This document shows positions 44,588 to 55,937 of a stretch of 64,000 bases of DNA, one piece after another. Below the pieces are notes generated by a model. That model worked only from the letters and a program-made list of their open reading frames with translations, was not told the origin of the DNA and did not search any database. The number at the start of each line of letters is the position of its first letter. Within the stretch, counting starts at the first letter, position 1. The stretch covers positions 20,436,784 to 20,500,783 of the forward strand of contig OX381706.1 of the NCBI GenBank assembly GCA_947462335.1, given 5' to 3'. A program made the translations under genes and the position numbers. Source of the stretch: Harmothoe impar (Eukaryota > Annelida > Polychaeta > Phyllodocida > Polynoidae).

Positions 44588-45050
44588 AGTAGTATAGTAT
44601 GTATCGGAACGGGACTATAGTTAAGTACTGTTTATTACTCAATCGACCTGCAGCCAATCAGAGGCCTCCATTTGGTCACGTGACCGGAAGTGACCTACTT
44701 AGGGGATTAGTGGTGCATTCTGGGTAACCCTGCAGCCAATCAGAGGCCTCCATTTGGTCACGTGACCGGAAGTGACCTACTTAGGGGATTAGTGGTGCAT
44801 TCTGGGTAACCTACTGACCTACTTAGAAGCTCTCAGCCAATCAGAGGCCGGCATTCTGGTAACCATGGTAACGTGACTTACTTACGTCACGTGACCTACT
44901 TAGGCTCAGCCAATCAGAAGCCGGCATTCTGGTAACTAGGGTAACGTGACCTACTTAGGGTTTGTTTGTAAACAACACCACGTGGCTCTCTTGTTTGTAA
45001 ACAACACCACGTGACACGTGACTGTTTGTAAACAAACAATTCGACTTAGT
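44588..45050 (+). promoter_or_regulatory. element 2 left TIR motif array
   Basis: Repeated CAGCCAATCAGAGGCC, GGTCACGTGACCGGAAGTGA (E-box joined to an ETS-like core), GCATTCTGGGTAACC, CACGTGACCTACTTAGG and TTTGTAAACAACACCACGTG. The mirror lies at 52250-52714. Confidence 0.6.
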
Positions 45051-45929
45051 CTGACATTTTCAGCTGTCGCATGCTGACCTGCTGCTATCATAAGAGAAAC
45101 AAAAGCCCTAATCACGCTTTTCAGCTGGATCCTTCCACCCACTAGACATGGATCCAGATGGGAGGGTGGTTTAAAATTAATCCGTGTACCGACTGTCATA
45201 CAATAGTGTAATTAGTTGAACACGTGTTACCTGTATAAAGGATTAGCAGGTCATGGGCTTAGAGTGTGTATAGAGAAACAACTACAGGTAGCGTGAACAA
45301 AGCGACCCCCTCCCTTTCTGTCACTCTGTCTGTGACTAGAGGGCGCGCGTGTGGTAAGCGGCTTAAATCTAAAGAAAAAAAATCACCCTCTCCTGTCGTC
45401 AGCAGTCAGCTGGCCGGCGGCTGGAAAATGCGATTAGAGGGATGATGAGCGCGGTTTTTTATATTCAATATATTAGAAGTGTGCTTTGTTGCTTATATAG
45501 TTCATTATGCGTTTAAAATGTTCGCGAGTATCGTAGAAATGTACAAAAATCCTATTGTGGCGCCATCTGACGAAAAGAGCGGAGAACTATACTAGGGTAT
45601 GGCGAGCTAGACTAGAGCATGTAATCACCAGGCGGCAGAGTGGTCAAAAGACAATCTCGTAGTAGTAGGTCTACTTGGATCTTGAGTAGCCACCCTTGTG
45701 GTTGCAATTACCTAGACTAGTTGACCCTGCCAGCCTGGTCAAGTGAAATTAGTAAGGAGACCGCACATTAACGCGCTCCACAGTCTTTAGACAGTTAAGA
45801 CTATAGTACCGTAGATTCTACTGTGTACTCACACTAACTATTTACAGTGCTACATATTCATACCCGTGTTCTAAGTGTTTTTTTAGAAAAAAGCGATCTA
45901 CTCACCCATTTTTTTTAGACAAACTCCTA

Positions 45930-45956
45930 TTAGCAGGTAACCCCTGTATAAACCAT
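45930..45956 (-). pseudogene. micro-exon remnant, left arm
   Basis: Mirror of 51346-51372: ATG below the TATA box, frame closed after eight codons. Confidence 0.3.
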
Positions 45957-46058
45957 ACTGCAAAGATCTGCTACTTCGAGCGTCTGCCTCGTGACTGATA
46001 GTGTACAACAAGACGAAGTGGGCAGAGGTGAAGTACTGTTCCAAGAAAAATTGAGGCT

Positions 46059-46067
46059 CTTTATATA
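46059..46067 (-). promoter_or_regulatory. TATA box, left arm
   Basis: TATATAAAG on the minus strand in the context CAGCTATATAAAGAGCCTCA. Confidence 0.6.
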
Positions 46068-46974
46068 GCTGAGAGAGCGGCTAATCCGGATGTTCTAAGC
46101 TTGTTTTCACCTAGAGCCCCACCCTCTTCCAGAGAGGAATCAAATTGCTTTTCACCTGGACCCTTCCACCCCTCATCCATCAGCATGAAAAGAGGGATAA
46201 CAAGTGTAACGTGCGCTACATGTATATGGGATTATAGCTGGTGAAGAGATAAAGCCAGGTCAACTGTGTATACAAAGACTACAGGAGGTGATTAACGACA
46301 GGTGTGACGCGCCAGCCCGTGGACGGATTATCTTCTAAGCTGACGCTTATTCAACTAGCCAGCTGCCGTCCGCTCCACTCACCACGGCAAGAGGAGGTGC
46401 TTTTGTTTTACACTTAAGTCGCTTACCACATGTACTCGTCTCTACCTCACAGACAGACACCCTCTCGCTTGCTTCACGACCCCTGTAGCTTTTTTTGTAT
46501 ACACACTCTAATCTCATAACCCCCTGATCCGTTATACAGGTAACGGGTATTCTCTTTTAAATAGCTGCCAGTCAGCCTGCGGCAGCTGAAAACGACGGTA
46601 AGTAGCTTAGCTCTAGAAGCAAGAAGGCGTATATAAGGAGGCTTACACGTGTATAGGCGCCTTATAAGTCGGCAGGGGGTAAATACTAGTGAAAAAGGAA
46701 GGCAGGTGTGCAGGTAGCTTTCTAACAGACACGTGTGTGCACTAAGCTGCTTAAGTCTAAACCCACCTGCAGTAGTCAGGTAGCATGTGAAAACTTACTT
46801 AACAGATCTCTTAATTGAGTAGAGACTCTGTACTGAGACAGTCTTTTCAGCCGTTTAAGAGGATTATCTAGGACAGGGTACATAAGGAGTGAAACGACGC
46901 TCTCACCCATCACACTTTCTCGACCCGCCCTTCATCATCGTAGCATCGTCCACTCTACGCTCGCTCAGAATGTT

Positions 46975-47841
46975 ATGATGGTTAGTTCTGCTATTTTCAG
47001 CTACTTTTCTTATCAAAGTGTTGACGCTACAGAGCATCGAAACTCTCTCCAAATGAGTCCAAGAAAGAAAAAGCAACTTCCACTTGAAGCAGGAAGAGAA
47101 ACAGTGCCCTATGATGCATGTGAGGTAAAGAAACATTGGAAGGACGTCACCAAGGAGCAATGGATAGAAGCATGCTTCAACTTCATCGGAACGGAAGTAG
47201 TTTCATTTGGACAGAGGGAGAAGATTTTGTTGGAGCTATTTTTCTTAGCTCCGTATACTTGGCTTGACTGTGGTGAAATTCCTTCAGGTATTTGTTCAGT
47301 CTTCGCCATAGAAGTTATCAGGTCTTTGAAGGAGCTTCGATATATGCAAGGCACTCACAAGGAGATTGTTCAGAAAATGACGGAATTCGAAACAGGAGAA
47401 GACACAATATGGTGCAAGGAGACGACATATACGGACGATGATCTGGAGTACATCATTTGTAGCCCGTTGGAACATTATGTTAAAGACTTTGAGGACATGC
47501 TAGACAGCACTGAGATGAACCCGAAAGAGAGATCCCTTACTGCACAGAAAGAGGCCAAAGCTGTGTTGGAAAAGCTCAAGTTTGGTCAAGGATTCACTCT
47601 TCAAAGCAGCTGTGTGAGTGTGATAAAAGGCCTTGTGTTGAAACATCCAGACATGAAGTTTTCGCGTGCTGTCGACACACTTCCTTTGCCTGAACTGATG
47701 ATGAACATGATCGATCCCATCGTACCAACATGTTTCGACTCTGCCAATTGTCCCATGTATAAAATGGTTTCAAGTTTTGCCCGTGGCCGATGGCTAAACG
47801 ATCCACTGAAGTCAGAAAACCTCCTTGATTTAATCAACTGA
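46975..47841 (+). CDS. element 2 cargo protein, 288 aa, left-arm copy
   Basis: Intact ATG-to-TGA frame with ordinary amino-acid composition. The N-terminus has two ATGs and a basic SPRKKKQLP that could be a nuclear signal. The rest is predicted globular and mostly helical with scattered cysteines (for example APYTWLDCGEIPSGICSVFA, and PTCFDSANCPMYKM near the end). I do not recognise a domain; it is not an obvious transposase, integrase, polymerase or capsid. An upstream box TACATAAGGAGTGAAAC matches that of the alanine-rich ORF in element 1, so both ORFs occupy the same chassis slot. It differs from the right-arm copy at four residues. Confidence 0.7.
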   Translation: MMVSSAIFSYFSYQSVDATEHRNSLQMSPRKKKQLPLEAGRETVPYDACEVKKHWKDVTKEQWIEACFNFIGTEVVSFGQREKILLELFFLAPYTWLDCGEIPSGICSVFAIEVIRSLKELRYMQGTHKEIVQKMTEFETGEDTIWCKETTYTDDDLEYIICSPLEHYVKDFEDMLDSTEMNPKERSLTAQKEAKAVLEKLKFGQGFTLQSSCVSVIKGLVLKHPDMKFSRAVDTLPLPELMMNMIDPIVPTCFDSANCPMYKMVSSFARGRWLNDPLKSENLLDLIN

Positions 47842-47894
47842 CTAAATGTATTTTCTCATACTAGTATTAGTAGCATTAGTAATAGCAGCTACTC

Positions 47895-48124
47895 AGTCTC
47901 GTGCAGCACAAGCAGCAGCATCTGTCAGCAGCATCCGTGACATCGTCAGCAGCAGCAGCAGCTGCACGAGCAGCACAAGCAGCAGCATCTGTCAACAGCA
48001 TCCGTGACATCGTCAGCAACTGCAGCAGCTGCACGAGCAGCACAAGCAGCAGCAGCTGTCAGCAGCTGCAGCAGCTGCACGAGCAGCACAAGCAGCAGCA
48101 CCAACAGCAGCAGCAACAGCAAAT

Positions 48125-48162
<38 letters not shown>

Positions 48163-48175
48163 GCGGTGTGGACCA
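47895..48175 (+). repeat. CAG/GCA-rich tract after the cargo ORF, left arm
   Basis: Imperfect units of GTGACATCGTCAGCA with GCAGCTGCACGAGCAGCACA, ending in a pure (CAG)n run of about 12 before GCGGCGG. Ala, Ser and Gln frames are all open and I do not call them genes. Element 1 has a similar tract inside its ORF. Confidence 0.85.
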
Positions 48176-48239
48176 CTAAATTCAAGATGGCGACATGTCT
48201 GTTTCTTAGAATCGACATTCGACATGAGGCCTAGTGACA

Positions 48240-49060
48240 TTTGACATGAAGCTTGAAAAACATAGTGACAGGTGACATGAGCAATTCTTAAAATCGACAT
48301 GAGATATGAGCATAATTAAGCGACATCGACATGTGCCATGGCTATTTTTTTTTAAGACAAACGCCATAGACTCCTCATTCAAAACCCCACTAGTAGTGCT
48401 CTATAAGCGCAAGCTTTGCCTTAAGAGAGCTGTGGCTGTGAACCCTCTCCTCCCCCCGTACACACAGGTAAATATCAGAGTCAGCCAATGTCGCCAATAC
48501 TACTCTCATACAAGGGTCAGGCACTGCTGGACTATAATAGATGGGTCAAGGACCATTCTACTGAGGGTCAGGCTAGGCTGGACATTCAATAACAGGCTGG
48601 ACTTTGGCAAACTTGCTTGAAAGTCTGGCCAGCAAGAGTCCGTTGAAGGACTATACGGTAAAAAGGCTGCTGTTACAGTCAAGATACTCATATTTCAAGC
48701 CCAGAAAACTGTAATTAGCTTTCCAAGTTGTTTATTTAACAATATCCTGGCCTAGCAAGAAGCTGTCAGATGACATCTAAGAAAAATGGGGCTGTTAATT
48801 GATCAAGAGAGCTACATTGTTACAGAGTCCTATTCCTCTTTTGAGGTGGGACCAAATTTGAAAAAAGAATAAACTCAAAAAAAAAGCCTTAAGATTGAAA
48901 CAGTTGTAGATGACAAATTTAATGAGGAAGTCGTATTAATTAGTTTACAAATAGCCGCTGCACGAGCAGCACAAGCAGCTCGTGCAGCTGCTGCAGCTGA
49001 CACTAGTGTCAGCTGCTGCTTGTGCTGCTCGTTTTTTGGGCTTGAAATATGAGTATCTTG
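48240..49060. other. central spacer of the palindrome
   Basis: Unique DNA holding smaller inverted pieces: 48672-48712 (ACAGTCAAGATACTCATATT) is inverted relative to 49031-49066, and a 70-bp region at 48957-49032 is itself a hairpin centred on AGCTGACACTAGTGTCAGCT. No gene. Confidence 0.7.
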
Positions 49061-49124
49061 ACTGTCACTAGGCCTCATGTCGAATGTCGATTCTAAGAAA
49101 CAGACATGTCGCCATCTTGAATTT

Positions 49125-49139
49125 AGTGGTCCACACCGC

Positions 49140-49177
<38 letters not shown>

Positions 49178-49405
49178 ATTTGCTGTTGCTGCTGCTGTTG
49201 GTGCTGCTGCTTGTGCTGCTCGTGCAGCTGCTGCAGCTGCTGACAGCTGCTGCTGCTTGTGCTGCTCGTGCAGCTGCTGCAGTTGCTGACGATGTCACGG
49301 ATGCTGTTGACAGATGCTGCTGCTTGTGCTGCTCGTGCAGCTGCTGCTGCTGCTGACGATGTCACGGATGCTGCTGACAGATGCTGCTGCTTGTGCTGCA
49401 CGAGA
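49125..49405 (-). repeat. CAG/GCA-rich tract, right arm
   Basis: Mirror of 47895-48175, including the pure (CTG)n run. Confidence 0.85.
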
Positions 49406-49460
49406 CTGAGTAGCTGCTATTACTAATGCTACTAATACTAGTATGAGAAAATACATTTAG

Positions 49461-50327
49461 TCAGTTGATTAAATCAAGGAGGTTTTCTGACTTCAGTGGA
49501 TCGTTTAGCCATCGGCCACGGGCAAAACTTGAAACCATTTTATACATGGGACAATTGGCAGAGTCGAAACATGTTGGTACGATGGGATCGATCATGTTCA
49601 TCATCAGTTCAGGCAAAGGAAGTGTGTCGACAGCACGCGAAAACTTCATGTCTGGATGTTTCAACACAAGGCCTTTTATCACACTCACACAGCTGCTTTG
49701 AAGAGTGAATCCTTGACCAAACTTGAGCTTTTCCAACACAGCTTTGGCCTCTTTCTGTGCAGTAAGGGATCTCTCTTTCGGGTTCATCTCAGTGCTGTCT
49801 AGCATGTCCTCAAAGTCTTTAACATAATGTTCCAACGGGCTACAAATGATGTACTCCAGATCATCGTCCGTATATGTCGTCTCCTCGCACCATATTGTGT
49901 CTTCTCCTGTTTCGAATTCCGTCATTTTCTGAACAATCTCCTCGTGAGTGCCTTGCATATATCGAAGCTCCTTCAAAGACCTGATAACTTCTATGGCGAA
50001 GACTGAACAAATACCTGAAGGAATTTCACCACAGTCAGGCCAAGTATACGGAGCTAAGAAAAATAGCTCCAACAAAATCTTCTCCCTCTGTCCAAATGAA
50101 ACTACTTCCGTTCCGATGAAGTTGAAGCATGCTTCTATCCATTGCTCCTTGGTGACGTCCTTCCAATGTTTCTTTACCTCACATGCATCATAGGGCACTG
50201 TTTCTCTTCCTGCTTCAAGTGGAAGTTGCTTTTTCTTTCTTGGACTCATTTGGAGAGAGTTTCGATGCTCTGTAGCGTCAACACTTCGATAAGAAAAGTA
50301 GCTGAAAATAGCAGAACTAACCATCAT
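49461..50327 (-). CDS. element 2 cargo protein, 288 aa, right-arm copy
   Basis: Intact frame, 99.5% identical in DNA to the left-arm copy. By direct comparison of all 867 bases there are four differences, all transitions and all amino-acid changing (left/right: Q/R near residue 17, then L/P, K/E, K/E). At three of the four the right copy has CpG where the left has CpA, so the right copy is probably closer to the ancestor. No family recognised. Same promoter box and CAG-rich downstream tract as the left copy. Confidence 0.7.
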   Translation of the reverse strand: MMVSSAIFSYFSYRSVDATEHRNSLQMSPRKKKQLPLEAGRETVPYDACEVKKHWKDVTKEQWIEACFNFIGTEVVSFGQREKILLELFFLAPYTWPDCGEIPSGICSVFAIEVIRSLKELRYMQGTHEEIVQKMTEFETGEDTIWCEETTYTDDDLEYIICSPLEHYVKDFEDMLDSTEMNPKERSLTAQKEAKAVLEKLKFGQGFTLQSSCVSVIKGLVLKHPDMKFSRAVDTLPLPELMMNMIDPIVPTCFDSANCPMYKMVSSFARGRWLNDPLKSENLLDLIN

Positions 50328-50399
50328 AACATTCTGAGCGAGCGTAGAGTGGACGATGCTACGATGATGAAGGGCGGGTCGAGAAAGTGTGATGGGTGA

Positions 50400-51243
50400 G
50401 AGCGTTGTTTCACTCCTTATGTACCCTGTCCTAGATAATCCTCTTAAACGGCTGAAAAGACTCTCTCAGTACAGAGTCTCTACTCAATTAAGAGATCTGT
50501 TAAGTAAGTTTTCACATGCTACCTGACTACTGCAGGTGGGTTTAGACTTAAGCAGCTTAGTGCACACACGTGACTGTTAGAAAGCTACCTGCACACCTGC
50601 CTTCCTTTTTCACTAGTATTTACCCCCTGCCGACTTATAAGGCGCCTATACACGTGTAAGCCTCCTTATATACGCCTTCTTGCTTCTAGAGCTAAGCTAC
50701 TTACCGTCGTTTTCAGCTGCCGCAGGCTGACTGGCAGCTATTTAAAAGAGAATACCCGTTACCTGTATAACGGATCAGGGGGTTATGAGATTAGAGTGTG
50801 TATACAAAAAAAGCTACAGGGGTCGTGAAGCAAGCGAGAGGGTGTCTGTCTGTGAGGTAGAGACGAGTACATGTGGTAAGCGACTTAAGTGTAAAACAAA
50901 AGCACCTCCTCTTGCCGTGGTGAGTGGAGCGGACGGCAGCTGGCTAGTTGAATAAGCGTCAGCTTAGAAGATAATCCGTCCACGGGCTGGCGCGTCACAC
51001 CTGTCGTTAATCACCTCCTGTAGTCTTTGTATACACAGTTGACCTGGCTTTATCTCTTCACCAGCTATAATCCCATATACATGTAGCGCACGTTACACTT
51101 GTTATCCCTCTTTTCATGCTGATGGATGAGGGGTGGAAGGGTCCAGGTGAAAAGCAATTTGATTCCTCTCTGGAAGAGGGTGGGGCTCTAGGTGAAAACA
51201 AGCTTAGAACATCCGGATTAGCCGCTCTCTCAGCTATATAAAG
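50400..51243. promoter_or_regulatory. element 2 divergent control region, right arm
   Basis: Between the minus-strand cargo ORF and the + strand micro-exon. Carries TTTCACTCCTTATGTA (inverse of the shared box), GGCTGGCGCGTCACACCTGT, CTTTGTATACACAGTTG, CCAGCTATAATCCCATATAC and AGGTGAAAACAAGCTTAG, all with counterparts in element 1. The mirror lies at 46059-46905. Confidence 0.55.
51235..51243 (+). promoter_or_regulatory. TATA box, right arm
   Basis: TATATAAAG in the same context as element 1 position 14786. Confidence 0.6.
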
Positions 51244-51345
51244 AGCCTCAATTTTTCTTGGAACAGTACTTCACCTCTGCCCACTTCGTCTTGTTGTACA
51301 CTATCAGTCACGAGGCAGACGCTCGAAGTAGCAGATCTTTGCAGT

Positions 51346-51372
51346 ATGGTTTATACAGGGGTTACCTGCTAA
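51346..51372 (+). pseudogene. micro-exon remnant, right arm
   Basis: The ATG aligns with the element 1 micro-exon ATG, but one extra base closes the frame after eight codons. The downstream GTGAGTAGATC donor is preserved. Confidence 0.35.
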
Positions 51373-52739
51373 TAGGAGTTTGTCTAAAAAAAATGGGTGA
51401 GTAGATCGCTTTTTTCTAAAAAAACACTTAGAACACGGGTATGAATATGTAGCACTGTAAATAGTTAGTGTGAGTACACAGTAGAATCTACGGTACTATA
51501 GTCTTAACTGTCTAAAGACTGTGGAGCGCGTTAATGTGCGGTCTCCTTACTAATTTCACTTGACCAGGCTGGCAGGGTCAACTAGTCTAGGTAATTGCAA
51601 CCACAAGGGTGGCTACTCAAGATCCAAGTAGACCTACTACTACGAGATTGTCTTTTGACCACTCTGCCGCCTGGTGATTACATGCTCTAGTCTAGCTCGC
51701 CATACCCTAGTATAGTTCTCCGCTCTTTTCGTCAGATGGCGCCACAATAGGATTTTTGTACATTTCTACGATACTCGCGAACATTTTAAACGCATAATGA
51801 ACTATATAAGCAACAAAGCACACTTCTAATATATTGAATATAAAAAACCGCGCTCATCATCCCTCTAATCGCATTTTCCAGCCGCCGGCCAGCTGACTGC
51901 TGACGACAGGAGAGGGTGATTTTTTTTCTTTAGATTTAAGCCGCTTACCACACGCGCGCCCTCTAGTCACAGACAGAGTGACAGAAAGGGAGAGGGTCGC
52001 TTTGTTCACGCTACCTGTAGTTGTTTCTCTATACACACTCTAAGCCCATGACCTGCTAATCCTTTATACAGGTAACACGTGTTCAACTAATTACACTATT
52101 GTATGACAGTCGGTACACGGATTAATTTTAAACCACCCTCCCATCTGGATCCATGTCTAGTGGGTGGAAGGATCCAGCTGAAAAGCGTGATTAGGGCTTT
52201 TGTTTCTCTTATGATAGCAGCAGGTCAGCATGCGACAGCTGAAAATGTCAGACTAAGTCGAATTGTTTGTTTACAAACAGTCACGTGTCACGTGGTGTTG
52301 TTTACAAACAAGAGAGCCACGTGGTGTTGTTTACAAACAAACCCTAAGTAGGTCACGTTACCCTAGTTACCAGAATGCCGGCTTCTGATTGGCTGAGCCT
52401 AAGTAGGTCACGTGACGTAAGTAAGTCACGTTACCATGGTTACCAGAATGCCGGCCTCTGATTGGCTGAGAGCTTCTAAGTAAGGCAGTAGGTTACCCAG
52501 AATGCACCACTAATCCCCTAAGTAGGTCACTTCCGGTCACGTGACCAAATGGAGGCCTCTGATTGGCTGCAGGGTTACCCAGAATGCACCACTAATCCCC
52601 TAAGTAGGTCACTTCCGGTCACGTGACCAAATGGAGGCCTCTGATTGGCTGCAGGTCGATTGAGTAATAAACAGTACTTAACTATAGTCCCGTTCCGATA
52701 CATACAATACTACTAATGTGATGGAGTTGTTTTTGGTAA

Positions 52740-52975
52740 CATCGTTAAAAATGGGGGTGGATGGCTAAATTCGACACGGCGACATGGTCTTTTCTTAAAA
52801 TCGACATGCGACATGGAGCTTAGTGACATGAGGGGGAAAAAAGGAACATGACATAGGGTATTTCTTAAAATCGACATGGGGCAGGGCAGGCTCTTAAATG
52901 CGACATGGGACATGAGAATTTAAATGACAGGTGACATGGCCATTTCTTAAAATCGACATGCGACATGGGGACCCC
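52740..52975. repeat. GACATG repeats next to element 2
   Basis: Units of TTCTTAAAATCGACATG followed by CGACATGG, just outside the right target duplication. Same family as 19655-20000 and 48180-48320. Confidence 0.65.
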
Positions 52976-55735
52976 TATCGATACCCCCAAAAAAGCGGGG
53001 GTAAGCTCACACTTTAACATATAGCATTTACGTATGAAGTATGGGTACAGTTTCCCCCTCCACCATGGCGAAGAATAACCTATGCTGATTTTACCGATAA
53101 TATAAGTTTGGCTTTAATGATAAGCAAAAAGAAAGGCATTGGATACTCAATAGTTCTATGCTTTCATTGCAATTGACCTGACCTAGCCATATTTTCAAAG
53201 GATGTGAGAATTGACACACAAGTACGTATTTACCAAGTGTCTATTGTGAGGTGGACATCCAATAAGCAGATCTATACTGGGTGAAGGACTACCCCATCTA
53301 CCAACACAGCCTTTGATTTATTGATGTGAACTTCACAAGAGTCAGTCAATGTGTATCTACCGTCGCTAATAATAAGACATGTGATCTATAGACATGCGTT
53401 GCTATACTACAAGAGCTATTGGGGTTATGCAGAGTCTATAGACCAGACTAGAGGAACAGCACAGTGGTATTGTTATCACCATGCATAGTGAGTGGATATT
53501 CTTCCGAGGGACATGAGATGAGGCAGGGGTTAACCTGAAAACAAATTGCAACTGTTTCTAGACCAGTTACAATTTCCTTGTCGGTATTATAGAAATATCA
53601 TGTACTGGCTGATGTAGGGTATTCATTTGAATTTCACAAACAGGTACATGTGGTCTAGAAAGTATTCTTGCCTAGAAATTAACTACGGAACATAGATTAT
53701 ATGATTACAAAGGTGCTTCTGAATCGTTGGCAACAACAGCAGTTATGCATAGTAACCAAGCCTTAAATATTTCTATTATTACGTTTGAATTGCATATGTT
53801 TGTATTCACGTGCAGATCTATGATCATACACAACCCCTTGTCTCCATATAACCCTATCTGTCTATCATAATATAGAGAGGTATACATGAAATGTTATAAG
53901 CAATGATGAAAGAGAATTGATGCACCGAGGGACCAATCCTCTACAGTCATTTTTGTTCGGGTGGAGCGGATTGAACTTGGATATTACCTGGACCTCTCTT
54001 TCTAAAGAGGGGGGCGGGTAACTACATTTCCCATTGACAAGAGCCCATAGCCTAGCAGTACTACCTGTTATAAATCCGAACAGTAGCTTCATATATCGGA
54101 CCCTATAGTTTCTTTCAATGCAATACTACTATTGGTAATCTAGCACTATACGATATTATATAGGGGTGTTAAAAACTTATTAAAACCGTTATTAACTGGC
54201 TGTAATATTTTTGCATTAAGCTAACCAAGTGCATTGGGGGCATTCTCCCTATCATTGCAAAATACATGATGCATACATCCGCCAGATTCTATGACCAATA
54301 TTGATGACACTTCATCTGAATACACATGTATAGAGGACACATTCAGCGTCGATATGGTCCCATCCACATTAGTTAAATGCTATCACCCCATCCTGCATAT
54401 ATTTATACATGCAGAATTATGAAAAGCATCGGAACCAATGTGTCGACTTCTAAAGCGGCGAACTGGAAAGTGCTTTACAAGCCCCATGGTTGAAGGCCAT
54501 TTGTATACTACTAGATCATTAATCTTTCTGGCCGCACTCGTGGTCGGTATTTTAAGTGAGGGTAGTGTCCATGGATAACCTACACCCCAGGCTACAGAGG
54601 AGTGACCATGGATGCTTTATCCATTGTGTATCGCTACAGAGGGTTACCATCCAACGCCAAATGTCATATTACCAGTTGTATGTATTAAACATGTATTTAC
54701 AATCCTTCATGGTTGTGTTGCAATTCTAACCGACCACACCCTGGTGCCATTCTCCTGTCTGTCTCTCCGTCTCTTTCTATCTCTTTGGGTTCATGTTTAT
54801 TTCAAGAACCACTGCTGCAATGTATTGGAACATGAACGATATTCACCAGGGAGAGTATATTTCTATGTGTGCCTCTCTCTCCCTCTCTCTGTCTGTCTGT
54901 TTGTCTCTCTGTCTCTGTTCCTGTCTGTCTCTGTCTGTCTGTCGCGCTGTCTCTCTATGTATGTATGTTTGTCTAGATAAAGGTGCCCCCCTTGATCTCT
55001 CTCTCTCCAAACATTCCATCAGTAATTAAAACCTGAATTAATATCTGCCTATCAAAAGATATTTACATATTATATGGTTTATTCTATCTGCATAGAAGTC
55101 TAACTACAATACTAAATATGGGATGATAGTAGGGACAGTCATACCTATCATATGTATTTTAGTCAACTCTTCTTGGGTGAGTTGATGTTCTGTTCTGAGT
55201 TTTAATCACTTCTGTCCCATTCTTAGCGAAAGGTTAAACGTACCCCCCAACCATTCCCGTGCACCCCCACCACCGTGTACCCCCACCCCCCATCCACCCC
55301 ATTCCCCTCCCCTAACCAGAACACCACCCCACTACCTCTGAGCCCAAGCAGAGCGTACATATGTGGGACCCCCTGCTCACCTAGCCCTCCCCCGCCACTC
55401 CCCCGCCCTACACCCACCTACCTGGCCTCCAGGTGATTAAGGTACAGGTTGATCAGTGAGCAGCACAGGTAACATCCAGATCCCAGCCTGTTGCTGCTGC
55501 ATACAGGTGTCCATATACCTCACCTGGCCGGTCGGTGTCAGTCTACCAACTGCATCACCTCACTCATCACCATCTATCTCACCTGGGGGAAACTATTACA
55601 TGGTATTCTGCCCAGCACCAAGTGTTCAGAACTTTCACCAAAGTGAATCCAGAGAATACACAAACTTCATACTGACTGGTGCTAAGGATATAGACTTGGT
55701 CTATGGTTGACAAGGCAGTGTAGCCCTGGGGGCTG
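52976..55735. other. intergenic sequence upstream of the ENaC-like gene
   Basis: No exon is seen. A CT/GTCT-rich microsatellite lies at 54870-54965 and a C-rich patch at 55240-55420. Confidence 0.4.
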
Positions 55736-55739
55736 CCCT

Positions 55740-55746
55740 TATATAG
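55740..55746 (+). promoter_or_regulatory. TATA box of the ENaC-like gene
   Basis: TATATAG in GCCCTTATATAGCCGC, 70 bp before the ATG and in a GC-richer context than its surroundings. A start site near 55770 would be expected. Confidence 0.6.
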
Positions 55747-55815
55747 CCGCTGCTGCTACTGCAGTATAGGAGCTGCTCGTGAGTTAGTAGTGAGCAGGAG
55801 CAGGAGACCACCAAG

Positions 55816-55937
55816 ATGTCTGACTCTAAGGACCACGAGCGCCTCACCTTCAAGATGAAGCTCTTTGCCTTCCTGGACGGGACCACCTTCCACGGGATGA
55901 GCTACATCTCTGACCAGACAGGCCGCCTTATCCGCAG
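55816..55937 (+). CDS. ENaC-like exon 1
   Basis: Donor CAG/GTAAGG; ends with two bases of a split Arg codon. Confidence 0.85.

Larger units (their letters stand above)
44588..52714. mobile_element. element 2: 8.1-kb palindromic DNA element with two cargo ORFs
   Basis: Bounded by AGTAGTATAG and CTACT ends and a perfect 6-bp duplication AATGTG (44582-44587 and 52715-52720), so the whole palindrome inserted or was formed as one unit. Arms of 3.65 kb (44588-48239 and 49061-52714) are over 99% identical and flank an 821-bp spacer. Each arm, from outside in, holds a TIR motif array, a micro-exon gene remnant, a control region with a TATA box, a 288-codon ORF and a CAG-rich tract. The outer 300 bp and the control region are homologous to element 1. 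No transposase-type gene is visible. Confidence 0.75.

Noticed and set aside
47901..48234. Poly-Ser, poly-Ala and poly-Gln reading frames in the CAG tract
   Set aside because: All frames of a CAG repeat are open, and starts differ between frames. I treat the tract as a repeat in element 2.
44588..52714. Palindrome as a pure assembly artefact
   Set aside because: The arms differ at several sites, the spacer is unique, and a perfect target duplication flanks the whole. Long reads would still be needed to be certain.
44588..52714. Mutator- or P-type transposon (8-9-bp duplication)
   Set aside because: A longer duplication would require asymmetric ends. The 6-bp duplication with AG/CT ends fits both elements with one change.
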